41,401 bases of DNA from JANSYP01 sp038751255 (GTDB taxonomy: Bacteria > Pseudomonadota > Alphaproteobacteria > Rhodobacterales > Rhodobacteraceae), in the NCBI GenBank assembly GCA_038751255.1, contig JBCDGN010000027.1:1-41401 (forward strand), read 5' to 3'. The notes beneath the pieces are model-generated. The model was not told the origin of the DNA and did not search any database. It worked only from the letters and a program-made list of their open reading frames with translations. Within the stretch, counting starts at the first letter, position 1. Each line of letters starts with the position of its first letter. This document shows, piece after piece, positions 34,318-41,401 of the stretch. The translations under genes were made by a program, and so were the position numbers.

Positions 34318-34824
34318 ATGAAATCGTTTTTAGTAACAACTGCTTTCGCAGTCCTGATGGCTGCGCTCGCCGTCGCACAACCATTCCAGTCCAAAGGTGA
34401 GGTCGAAGGCTGGAATGTCTTCTACAACGAAGCCACTGGCGGATGCTTTATGGAGCAAAGCCAAGGCGATGCGGTTGTGCACCTCGGCACCGAAGCGGCC
34501 ATGTTGGGCGATGGCGACGAGCTTCCATTCGGCTTTGTCGCTCTTTATACCAAGGAACCGACTGATGTCCCCCCGGGTGATCAAGTGGAGTTGGCCATCG
34601 ACGTCGACGGCCAAGCGTTTTCGGGAACCGGGGTAGGCGCGTCAAGCGGGGACTATAACGGCGGCTACCTCGTTGCCAACAATCCCAATTTTGCGACCGC
34701 TTTAGCGGACGGGAAAACGATGAATATTGCCGTTGCGAATGGCAATACGGTTTCGGTGGATCTGACCGGCACAAAGGCGGCGATGGATGCTGTACGGACC
34801 TGCCAGGCCGCTGCGTCTAACTGA
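34318..34824 (+). CDS. Small exported protein of unknown function
   Basis: The 168-residue product has a signal peptide (FLVTTAFAVLMAALAVAQP) and a mature part beginning SKGEVEGWNVFYNEATGGCF, followed by FGFVALYTKEP and an ELAIDVDGQAFSGTG strand, and a final TCQ. The two cysteines (near residue 42 and near the end) could form a disulfide. Similar small secreted proteins (an EVxGWxVF start, GYVLADDPxF and DLTGTKxAM blocks) are common in roseobacters but have no function. AAGGGGGAAAACCA precedes the ATG. It sits between two amidohydrolase sequences in the cassette. Confidence 0.8.
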   Translation: MKSFLVTTAFAVLMAALAVAQPFQSKGEVEGWNVFYNEATGGCFMEQSQGDAVVHLGTEAAMLGDGDELPFGFVALYTKEPTDVPPGDQVELAIDVDGQAFSGTGVGASSGDYNGGYLVANNPNFATALADGKTMNIAVANGNTVSVDLTGTKAAMDAVRTCQAAASN

Positions 34825-34988
34825 CGAGCAATGCTCCGTCGGTCGACCGTCTCAACATGGTCGGCCGACTGACAAATCGGCGAGATTTTTGGAAGTGCCG
34901 GGGGGAATTGGATCGAGTCGAGGCCCTTAAGAAGGCCGAGAACGACATTGCAGCTTTGCTCAATCAGACCGGTGAACCGCATGCTTGC

Positions 34989-35147
34989 AAAGAAGTCCCG
35001 CTACGCCAGATCGCGTCGGGCGAGTATTCCAGTGTCCTTCTCGTAACTGGAAATTCGCACGGCGATGCATCGATCCTCACCGACGACGAGGTCAGCATCG
35101 ATCTTATCATGAAAGACGATGTGATTTGAATGAACACTTTGGAGTAA
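34989..35147 (+). pseudogene. Remnant of the 3' end of a second amidohydrolase gene
   Basis: The frame reads IASGEYSSVLLVTGNSHGD, then SIDLIMKDDVI, TGA (35127-35129), then MNTLE and TAA. This lines up with the end of the intact amidohydrolase (EEGAYADILLIDGNP..., IRLIMKDGVIYKNTLE): the same GxY, LLxxGN and LIMKDxVI, with the Tyr codon changed into TGA. No catalytic part remains in the 328 bp between the small exported protein and the DUF3299 gene. The inner sequence differs enough to suggest a paralogue rather than a recent copy. Confidence 0.75.
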
Positions 35148-35152
35148 GGGCG

Positions 35153-35941
35153 ATGTTTGACGAAGCACTCTGGCGTCGATGGCTTGTTGGCGCTGCCATG
35201 CTCTTTGCAGCCTCGACCGCACATCAGAGCTTGGCGATGCAGGCGATTGGTTGGACCGACCTGATCGACGAGTCTGTTCAGAGTTTCGACGACCCGTATG
35301 CGGCGCTCACGCCCGAGCAACTCATGGATCTGGTAACCATCGCTAGATTGCGCGTGCGTCTTCAGGCGGAGGATATCGCTCCCGAGCCACGGGACCGTAT
35401 CGAGATACGGCTGAAGTCCGTTGAGGCAGGTCTGGCCAATGTTGGCATAGACGTAGATTGGTTGATCTCTCAACGGTGGATCGTTGCCGACCGTCGCAAA
35501 ACCGCTGCAACGACCGGCAATCCCCGCGTCGATGGCGTGACTGTGACAATGACCGGTTTCGCTATCCCTGCGCCGTTGGACGTCGACGGACACGCAGTTG
35601 CCTATCTCGTTCCAGAGCGTGGTATGTGCAGTCACATGCCGCCGCCAAATCCCAACCAAATGGTTCGCATTCGCTACCCGGCTGATACGCGACCCTTGTT
35701 GATGCACGAACCCGTGCGCGTCACCGGGCGGATCGACATTTCTCCAACGGAGCACGCAATCCATGTGGTTGATGGCTTGGTGCCCATGCACGCGACATTC
35801 GCGCTACAGGCGAACTCACTTGAACCCTTGGCTCAAAAGCCCTTTTCGGCCTCCGCTGCGGATGGCACAGATTGGTCGGACGCCAATGCCGCGCAGTTCA
35901 GCACAGGGGTTTTGCCCGCGCATGCATTGCCGTTAAAGTGA
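35153..35941 (+). CDS. Exported DUF3299 protein
   Basis: The 262-residue protein has a signal peptide (LVGAAMLFAASTAHQSLAMQ) and begins its mature part with AIGWTDLIDES, the start of DUF3299. The domain core follows: VTMTGFAIPAPLDVDGHAVA, YLVPERGMCSHMPPPNPNQM (Cys159-x-His161) and VRVTGRIDI. DUF3299 proteins are periplasmic, without known activity, and often lie near metal or lipoprotein transporters. The C-x-H with a prolines-rich loop is a credible metal-binding site (inference). GGAGTAAGGG precedes ATG 35153. A second DUF3299 domain occurs in the fusion protein at the end of the cassette. Confidence 0.87.
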   Translation: MFDEALWRRWLVGAAMLFAASTAHQSLAMQAIGWTDLIDESVQSFDDPYAALTPEQLMDLVTIARLRVRLQAEDIAPEPRDRIEIRLKSVEAGLANVGIDVDWLISQRWIVADRRKTAATTGNPRVDGVTVTMTGFAIPAPLDVDGHAVAYLVPERGMCSHMPPPNPNQMVRIRYPADTRPLLMHEPVRVTGRIDISPTEHAIHVVDGLVPMHATFALQANSLEPLAQKPFSASAADGTDWSDANAAQFSTGVLPAHALPLK

Positions 35942-35955
35942 TTGTGTTTGGGGCG

Positions 35956-35977
35956 GTCATGCTGTCATCCGCATGAC
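35956..35977 (+). other. Hairpin after the DUF3299 gene
   Basis: GTCATGC (35956-35962) and GCATGAC (35971-35977) form perfect 7-bp arms around 8 bases, 15 bases after the stop. There is no T-run. It may be a weak terminator or an mRNA 3'-end structure in the cassette. Confidence 0.4.
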
Positions 35978-36023
35978 ACGGCCTCAGAGGAAATTGCTTC
36001 GGGCTACCAAGGAAAGCTAGGAC

Positions 36024-37127
36024 TTGTTTCGTCACCTCATTGCGATCACATGCGCAACTCTTTGGCTTTCGGCCTGCGCAGCGCCACCCGAGCTCATCGG
36101 GATCGATAATCCAAAGATTCCAACGCGCTCAGTTCCAGACGCAACACTGCACAAAGTCTTCATTGCGACCACAAGAGAAGACTCCGAAGTCGTCGGCGCT
36201 TTGTTCTCGGAACTGCGGGCCGATGAGCTTGGACTTGCCTCTGTCGAAGTGTCCATCCCGCCGACACACGAAACAGGCGCGCTCGAACGCCCCAGAACTC
36301 TGCCGCCGGATCCAAGGACGGAATTCGCGATTGTAGATCCCACGATCTACGCCAGTGAAGCGGCTTTCGTGTCATCCATCGACGCTGAGTTACGTCGGCA
36401 ACCGGCGGGAAGCCGTGACATTCTTTTTTTTGTCCATGGCTACAACACCACCACGAGCGAAGCGATCATGCTCGCAGCGCAATTTGTCCAGGATAGCGGC
36501 TTTGAAGGGATCCCTGTTCTCTTCACTTGGGCATCGGCTGGGAAAGTGACGCGCTATGTCTACGACTTGAACAGTGCGCTGGTCGCACGCCCGCTTCTTA
36601 TCGATGCCGCTGAGATCGTCAGTCGATCCAATGCGAGCGACTATCATCTTTTCGCGCACTCGATGGGCGGTTTTCTGACGATGGAAGCGATTGTCGACGT
36701 GGCACAGAAGGGGCAATTCAATCGCACCGGGAAGCTGCGGAATGTCGTTCTGGCATCGCCCGACATCGATATCGATCTGTTCCGCTCGCAGATGGGTGAG
36801 ATAGACACAACATTCGACCGTTTCTTTGTGCTCCTGTCGCAAGATGATTTTGCTCTGCGAGCCTCGCGCCGTTTGGCGGGGGGGGTGCCTCGGGTCGGTG
36901 CTGCGGATGCTGAGGAATTGGCCGAGATTGGAGTGACAGCGATTGATCTGTCCGAGATCGAAGATGAGCGCACAAACAGCCATTCAAAATTCGCGGGCTC
37001 CCCCGAAATCGTCCAATTGATCGGCAATGGTCTCAACTCGGTTCCTCAATACGGAGCGACGCCGCGAACCGTCCTCGATCAGGTCATCGGTGATTTGCCC
37101 GTGCGCGTGGTCACCAGCGGCGGCTAA
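36024..37127 (+). CDS. Alpha/beta-hydrolase lipoprotein (DUF900)
   Basis: The 367-residue protein begins LWLSAC with lipobox Cys18, so it is lipid-anchored in the envelope. The DUF900 hydrolase core follows: ATTRE at about 48-52, ILFFVHGYNTTTSEAIMLAA (oxyanion-hole HGYN), PVLFTWASAGKVTRYVYD, and nucleophile Ser213 in LFAHSMGG. The later VLASPDIDIDLF (Asp) and the His in NSHSKF can complete the triad. Substrates are unknown esters or amides. TTG 36024 is the only start that keeps the lipoprotein signal; AAGGAAAG lies upstream. It is in line with the DUF3299 gene and the M19-like gene. Confidence 0.87.
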   Translation: MFRHLIAITCATLWLSACAAPPELIGIDNPKIPTRSVPDATLHKVFIATTREDSEVVGALFSELRADELGLASVEVSIPPTHETGALERPRTLPPDPRTEFAIVDPTIYASEAAFVSSIDAELRRQPAGSRDILFFVHGYNTTTSEAIMLAAQFVQDSGFEGIPVLFTWASAGKVTRYVYDLNSALVARPLLIDAAEIVSRSNASDYHLFAHSMGGFLTMEAIVDVAQKGQFNRTGKLRNVVLASPDIDIDLFRSQMGEIDTTFDRFFVLLSQDDFALRASRRLAGGVPRVGAADAEELAEIGVTAIDLSEIEDERTNSHSKFAGSPEIVQLIGNGLNSVPQYGATPRTVLDQVIGDLPVRVVTSGG

Positions 37128-37239
37128 GACAGCGGTCGCACCTCGAAGGTCTCTCTCGGCGTGTTGGGCGAGACGAGTAGCCAGTTCAATCAAAAACGAA
37201 GGCGCTGTCAGAGCGCTCTGGATCAGAGGAGGATTCGAC

Positions 37240-38484
37240 GTGAAGACATGTCTCACTGCTATGGCTGTCGCGGCGCTCTGGCTTGCGCCAGCAATTCAAG
37301 CCAGCGAGGAAAGCAAGAGATGGCCTGCTTCTGACAAAGCCGTGCAGTTTGTCCATGACACGGTGGTTCTGGGCATGCTTGCAAGCCCCTATGGCACCGG
37401 CTGGACCGAGTACCAACAACTGCATACGTATTTCGATCGTGCCCGTGAAAACGGGATCACGGGGCATGAGATGACGCTTGCTGCCGCTGATATGTCATTT
37501 GAGACCTTCCTGGATCAACACTATCACTTCCGCGCGGCAATGGCTGAGCAGCCCGACAAATATGTCATCGTGAATGAGACACGCGACATCGAGGCCGCGC
37601 ATGCGCTTGGCAAAACGGCAGTGATCTGGAATAGCCAGACCGCGACCATCTTAAATGGCGATTTGAAAAAGATGGCGACGTTGAAAGATATCGGCGTGAA
37701 GTCGATGATCTTGGCCTATAACGATATCTTTCGCACCGGATCTGGCCAATTGGCCGCCTATAACGGCAAAGATATTGGCCTCACGCCTTGGGGTGAATCC
37801 GTCATCGATGAGATGGTGCGTTTCGGCATCCTCCTGGACCTCAGCCATACCGGGTCTAAGACGGCCAATGATGCTATGGACTATATGGACGCGAACTATC
37901 CCGGCGTGCCTTATGTCTACACGCACTCGGTGCCGGCAGGTCTTTATGCCAACGAACCGGAACGCACCGCACGCGGTTGCTATCGTGCGATCCCGGACGA
38001 TGAGGCAATCCGCGCCGCTGAATCTGGAGGTTATGTCTCTCCCACATTCACCGAATGGATGCTGGACGGTATCTGGCCCGAGGACATATCCCCGGAGCAA
38101 GCGGCAGATATGATCGATTACTACGTGAATCTTGTCGGAGTGGACCATGTTGGCTTGGCCACGGATGACATGTTCTCGACCAAACTGGTCGTAGATTTCG
38201 CTACGGCGAATGCCTCCATGTATGATGATGGAGGCTATATGATCGAGGCTTTCAATCGGGGCGCCACGGGAAATGGCGAACTTGCCAAAATCCTGGCAGC
38301 GATCACCGATGATCTTTGGGCGAGAGGCTACAGCGACGAGGATCTTGCCAAGATCTATGGCGGCAACAAGATGCGTGTCTACGCCCAGGTCTGGGAAGGC
38401 AAGCCGCCAGAGCAGTTTCTGCAAGAGTACCCAGAGCGCTTGCGCCTGCGGCAGGACTTCCGCGATCAGTTCTTCACGCGGTGA
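37240..38484 (+). CDS. Exported M19 (renal dipeptidase) family protein with altered metal ligands
   Basis: The 414-residue protein has a GTG start behind AGAGGAGG and a signal peptide (MAVAALWLAPAIQASE). The fold is that of membrane dipeptidase: DLSHTG (His203), YTHS (His229) and VDHVGLATDD (Asp309) match the second metal ligand, the third and the catalytic Asp. In contrast, the first HxD looks degenerate (VHDT, 39-41), and the bridging Glu is replaced by Gln133 (VIWNSQTATIL in place of the usual xxGIEGG). Either it is a distinct subfamily with a changed metal centre, or a non-hydrolytic relative. The porin gene follows after 59 bp. Confidence 0.82.
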   Translation: MKTCLTAMAVAALWLAPAIQASEESKRWPASDKAVQFVHDTVVLGMLASPYGTGWTEYQQLHTYFDRARENGITGHEMTLAAADMSFETFLDQHYHFRAAMAEQPDKYVIVNETRDIEAAHALGKTAVIWNSQTATILNGDLKKMATLKDIGVKSMILAYNDIFRTGSGQLAAYNGKDIGLTPWGESVIDEMVRFGILLDLSHTGSKTANDAMDYMDANYPGVPYVYTHSVPAGLYANEPERTARGCYRAIPDDEAIRAAESGGYVSPTFTEWMLDGIWPEDISPEQAADMIDYYVNLVGVDHVGLATDDMFSTKLVVDFATANASMYDDGGYMIEAFNRGATGNGELAKILAAITDDLWARGYSDEDLAKIYGGNKMRVYAQVWEGKPPEQFLQEYPERLRLRQDFRDQFFTR

Positions 38485-38543
38485 GATCGCTATGCGTCCC
38501 CTTCGAAACAATGTGCACAAAGGCCAAGGAAACCAGTCCTGAA

Positions 38544-39734
38544 ATGATAAGGTTTCTCTTACGAGCAGTGCCCTTTGTGGTATTTTCGACCGCAATTGGG
38601 GCTCAGGAAACGGGTCTCTCCGGCCCATCGTCCACGGCGGCAGATCTCACCCCGGGAGACGGCGTCACCGACCCACAATTTCGATCCGACTTTCCGCGTT
38701 TGGCATTGCCGGGACTTTACGCCTGGCGCGATGGCTTGGCCGAGAAGGGCTTTAAGTTTGGCGCTGACTACCTCTCGCTCGGTCAGTGGGCCGACAATGA
38801 TATCGGAGCAGACCGCGCCTCTGGCGGGATCGCCAGGATCTTCGGGACGATTGGCGCGAACGGATCAAACAGCCTGACCTTCAAGATTGAAAATCGACAT
38901 GCCTATGGCAATGATCCGGCTCCACAGGATTTCGGGTTCGACAACGGCGCGCTATCCATCACGGGCACCGCGTTTTCCGATATCGGTACGGCTCTTACCA
39001 ATCTGTTCTATACCTACCGCGACCCACAGGGGCGCTTTACCCTGCAACTGGGCCAGTTGGACGTCACAGATTTTCTCGACGTCTACGGTCTTGTGAGCCC
39101 CTATACCTCGTTCCAGAACCTCGCTTTCAATACCAATCCCACCATCAATGCGCCGAACCCGGGTTTGGGCCTTGCAGGGGGCGTGAAACTCAGCCCAAAC
39201 TTCTTTGTTGTGGGCAGTATAGCGGATGCGAATGCGGATCCGTCTGATCCAAACCTGGATGTTTTCGATACCGGTGAGACATTCAAGAGTGTTGAGATCG
39301 GCTTCACCAGCGGTCCCGACCGGATCTATTTTGACAATGTGCACATCACCTTTTGGCAAAGCGATGCGGCGGATGATGGGTCCCGGAAGGGCGACAAAGG
39401 TGCTGCGTTTTCGGCAGCTTGGTTCTTCGGCAACCAATGGATGCCGTTTTTTCGCTATGGCGTGGCCGATGGAGATGCCGCGCTTTATGAGCGATCCCTC
39501 AGCACCGGGATTGGGTGGTACGGTCGCAATACCGATATTGCTGGGCTGGGACTGAACTGGGCGGAGGCCAAGGGCTTTGACCAGACGCAATTTACAGCCG
39601 AGGCATTCTACCGTATTTCGGTATCGCCTGCTCTGCAGATCACACCATCGGTCCAGTTTATCTCCAACCCACTCTTGGCCGATAGTGGGGAAGACATTGC
39701 TATCTTTGGGCTGCGGGGAAGGATCGTATTTTGA
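38544..39734 (+). CDS. OprB-like carbohydrate-selective outer-membrane porin
   Basis: The 396-residue protein has a signal peptide (FLLRAVPFVVFSTAIGA) and then beta-barrel sequence with alternating polar and hydrophobic residues, FKFGADYLSLGQWA, TNLFYTYRDPQGRFTLQLGQ, SVEIGFTSGPDRIYFDN and a C-terminal Phe (FGLRGRIVF) as required for outer-membrane insertion. The LGLNWA...QFTAEAFYRISVSPALQITP stretch is the most conserved OprB motif. It provides an outer-membrane path for solutes of the cassette. ATG 38544; no strong ribosome-binding site, which suggests coupling to the upstream dipeptidase-like gene. A DUF3299-NicO gene begins 10 bp after its stop. Confidence 0.9.
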   Translation: MIRFLLRAVPFVVFSTAIGAQETGLSGPSSTAADLTPGDGVTDPQFRSDFPRLALPGLYAWRDGLAEKGFKFGADYLSLGQWADNDIGADRASGGIARIFGTIGANGSNSLTFKIENRHAYGNDPAPQDFGFDNGALSITGTAFSDIGTALTNLFYTYRDPQGRFTLQLGQLDVTDFLDVYGLVSPYTSFQNLAFNTNPTINAPNPGLGLAGGVKLSPNFFVVGSIADANADPSDPNLDVFDTGETFKSVEIGFTSGPDRIYFDNVHITFWQSDAADDGSRKGDKGAAFSAAWFFGNQWMPFFRYGVADGDAALYERSLSTGIGWYGRNTDIAGLGLNWAEAKGFDQTQFTAEAFYRISVSPALQITPSVQFISNPLLADSGEDIAIFGLRGRIVF

Positions 39735-39744
39735 GGAGTCTATC

Positions 39745-41313
39745 ATGTCTCTCATGATGACGCTGCGTCAGCTAACGCGGCCTCTGAACCGAGTCACCAG
39801 GGCCGAGATGCATGCCGTTTGGGAGTATTGGCAGCGCTTGTGGTCGCTGCCGGTCGCCGTCTTCGTCCTGTTGAGCATGATGTCGCCGATTTCTGCGGAG
39901 CCCCCGCACCCCCTCGTCACATGGGATGATCTGGCAGCGGCAAATGCTGCGCGCAATGGCGCACCCGAGATCGGCGCCCCGTCTGGGGTAACGGAGCTTC
40001 GTGACGGTGCGGCCACAAACCAGGTCGAAGAACTCGAAAGCTACGATCCTTTCGGCTCAGCGGTCTCCGCAGTGGATGCACTTTTGGAGGCAGGAGAAGC
40101 CACGCCCCAATTGCTGGACCAGACTGTGACGGTCGACGGTTATGTTTTGCCACTTAGCTCCCGCAAGGGGCGCGTGGTCGAGTTTCTGCTCGTGCCCTGG
40201 GTGGGGGCTTGCATCCACGCTCCTTCCCCAACGCCTGACCAGATCATCCATGTGTCTTATCCTACAGGTCTAAAGATCGGACAGGACTTTGAGCCGATGC
40301 GGCTTTCGGGCACGCTTAAAGAGCGCCCTGCAGCGCATGAGCTTTTCCTGGTCGATGGCACTCGGTCTGTACCGGCAATCTATGCGTTGGATGATGTTGT
40401 CACCGCTGGGGCGCCCGGCAAAATCGTCGCGAGTAGTGTCAATGAACTGCCTCTGTCGGCGCGCATACAGGTTTGGATCAACGCGCTTTTTACCGAAACT
40501 ATGGCGGGCATTTCGAAGGAAGGATCCGTCAAGGCGCTCGCATTCGCCCTTTTTATCGCCTTTGGATATGGGGCTCTCCACACATTCGGACCTGGTCACG
40601 GGAAAGCGGTGGTGATCTCCTATTTTGTCGGGACCGGCGGCAGTCTTGGACGTGGGGTTAAAATGGGCATTCGCATCGCTGCTTTCCATGTTCTGTCTGC
40701 GCTTATGGTGGTGCTCCTGCTTGATTTGGTCGTGCGACAAACCACAGGGACAGCGCCTTCCGACTATCGCGCCATCCGACTGATCAGCTACGCTTTGATC
40801 GTGCTGATCGGATCAGCGATGCTTTGGCAGGCCATCGCCGCGATCAAATCTCGCCAGACAAATTCTCATCACCACGTTCACGGGGCTCATGGACATGGCG
40901 GGTGTGCGGCTTGCGCGTCGCATGGCTCTGAAAAAAGCGGCGGATGGCTTGCGGTTGCCGTCGGTGCTGTGCCTTGTACAGGAGCTTTGCTCGTCATGTT
41001 GTTTGGCCTCGCCAATGACCTCTTATGGCCAGCTGTGTTCATGGTTGTGGCAATTTCCGCTGGTATGGCGGTCGCTATGTCAGCCCTTGGAGTAGCCGCA
41101 ATTTATGGGCGCAACTGGGCAGAACAAGGACTGGCAGGCAACACCTTGCGCCGTCTCCAATTCGATAATGTGACACGGATCGCTGGCGCCGTTTCGGTGC
41201 TCGTGATTGGCACGTCGCTTTTCGCGCTCACACTGGCACAGCACCCGATTTTTGAGCGAACACCCACAACGCTCGCACTGCAGACCGGTACGAACCAAGT
41301 GTCGCGGAACTAG
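39745..41313 (+). CDS. Fusion of DUF3299 with a NicO (nickel/cobalt, RcnA-like) membrane domain
   Basis: The 522-residue protein has an N-terminal hydrophobic segment (about residues 34-50), a periplasmic DUF3299 domain (about 55-225, with Cys156-x-His158 in VGACIHAPSPTPDQI), then a membrane part with about six helices (260-500). Motifs of NicO/RcnA transporters are clear: HTFGPGHGKAVVISYFVG (279-296), a His/Cys-rich cytosolic loop 374-393 (HHHVHGAHGHGGCAAC) and VPCTGALLVMLFG (409-421). RcnA-type members export nickel or cobalt, other NicO members import it; direction here is undecided. GAGGAG precedes ATG 39745. It closes the cassette; after it 88 bp show no feature. Confidence 0.9.
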   Translation: MSLMMTLRQLTRPLNRVTRAEMHAVWEYWQRLWSLPVAVFVLLSMMSPISAEPPHPLVTWDDLAAANAARNGAPEIGAPSGVTELRDGAATNQVEELESYDPFGSAVSAVDALLEAGEATPQLLDQTVTVDGYVLPLSSRKGRVVEFLLVPWVGACIHAPSPTPDQIIHVSYPTGLKIGQDFEPMRLSGTLKERPAAHELFLVDGTRSVPAIYALDDVVTAGAPGKIVASSVNELPLSARIQVWINALFTETMAGISKEGSVKALAFALFIAFGYGALHTFGPGHGKAVVISYFVGTGGSLGRGVKMGIRIAAFHVLSALMVVLLLDLVVRQTTGTAPSDYRAIRLISYALIVLIGSAMLWQAIAAIKSRQTNSHHHVHGAHGHGGCAACASHGSEKSGGWLAVAVGAVPCTGALLVMLFGLANDLLWPAVFMVVAISAGMAVAMSALGVAAIYGRNWAEQGLAGNTLRRLQFDNVTRIAGAVSVLVIGTSLFALTLAQHPIFERTPTTLALQTGTNQVSRN

Positions 41314-41401
41314 GTGGTTTGTCGTTTTGACGGCCCCGTTTCGAAAGTACCCGCAACATCACAGCTTTTGCTGAAACAACGATGACCCTCAGGTTGTAGC
41401 C

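Noticed and set aside
1..41401. CRISPR arrays, rRNA and tRNA genes
   Set aside because: No regularly spaced repeats, no cloverleaf with the conserved T-loop and no rRNA blocks were seen in reading both strands.

Overview
The window reads as a chromosomal stretch of a marine alphaproteobacterium of the Roseobacter group (Rhodobacterales). This is inferred from the style of the genes: a TRAP transporter beside DUF2848 and DUF1445 proteins, a VPLPA-type sorting-signal protein, OprB-like porin, DUF3299 proteins, an IS5-type element tail, moderate-to-high G+C and frequent 4-bp gene overlaps. I see no rRNA, tRNA or CRISPR array.

Layout. (1) 1-3161 is a decayed island: the tail of an IS5-family transposase, a ParB/DNA-methyltransferase gene with a frameshift and a lost 3' end, an XRE repressor with a frameshifted ImmA/IrrE protease, two TTCCCTGT palindromes, and a flavodoxin gene broken by one stop codon. 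(2) 3308-7360 holds an AraC regulator, an NmrA-like NAD(P)-binding protein, a DUF4345 membrane protein, a small P-loop kinase and an ICMT-like membrane methyltransferase. (3) 7459-12896, all on the minus strand, is a LysR regulator, a DUF1445 hydro-lyase/D-glutamate-cyclase relative, a complete TRAP transporter and a DUF2848 protein, which together look like an uptake-plus-catabolism unit for one organic acid. (4) 13323-16930 carries a VPLPA-type exported protein broken by an internal TAA, a SnoaL-like exported protein, an MHS-family MFS symporter and a lipocalin lipoprotein.

(5) 17032-29287 is a sugar/sugar-acid locus. A nine-gene minus-strand operon encodes a ribose-type ABC transporter, a fuconolactonase-like hydrolase, UxuB-like and UxuA enzymes, an enolase-superfamily acid-sugar dehydratase and a RhaM-type mutarotase. 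An SDR dehydrogenase is divergent from it, followed by a convergent GntR/FadR regulator and a fucose-dehydrogenase-like aldo/keto reductase. A 22-bp near-palindrome in one divergent gap shares its AGTATACT core with a site in the other gap, which suggests the operators of the GntR protein. The set resembles the oxidative L-fucose pathway with hexuronate enzymes added.

(6) 29483-31589 is a HlyD-type/DUF2955 efflux pair. (7) 31602-41313 is the least familiar part. An AraC regulator is divergent from a plus-strand run of genes in which nearly every product carries an export signal: a metal-dependent amidohydrolase, a small secreted protein, a remnant of a second amidohydrolase, a DUF3299 protein, a DUF900 alpha/beta-hydrolase lipoprotein, an M19 dipeptidase relative with altered metal ligands, an OprB-like porin and a fusion of DUF3299 to a NicO nickel/cobalt exporter-type membrane domain. 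I consider this the best candidate for an undescribed system: an envelope cassette linking amide/peptide hydrolysis, outer-membrane passage and transition-metal handling.
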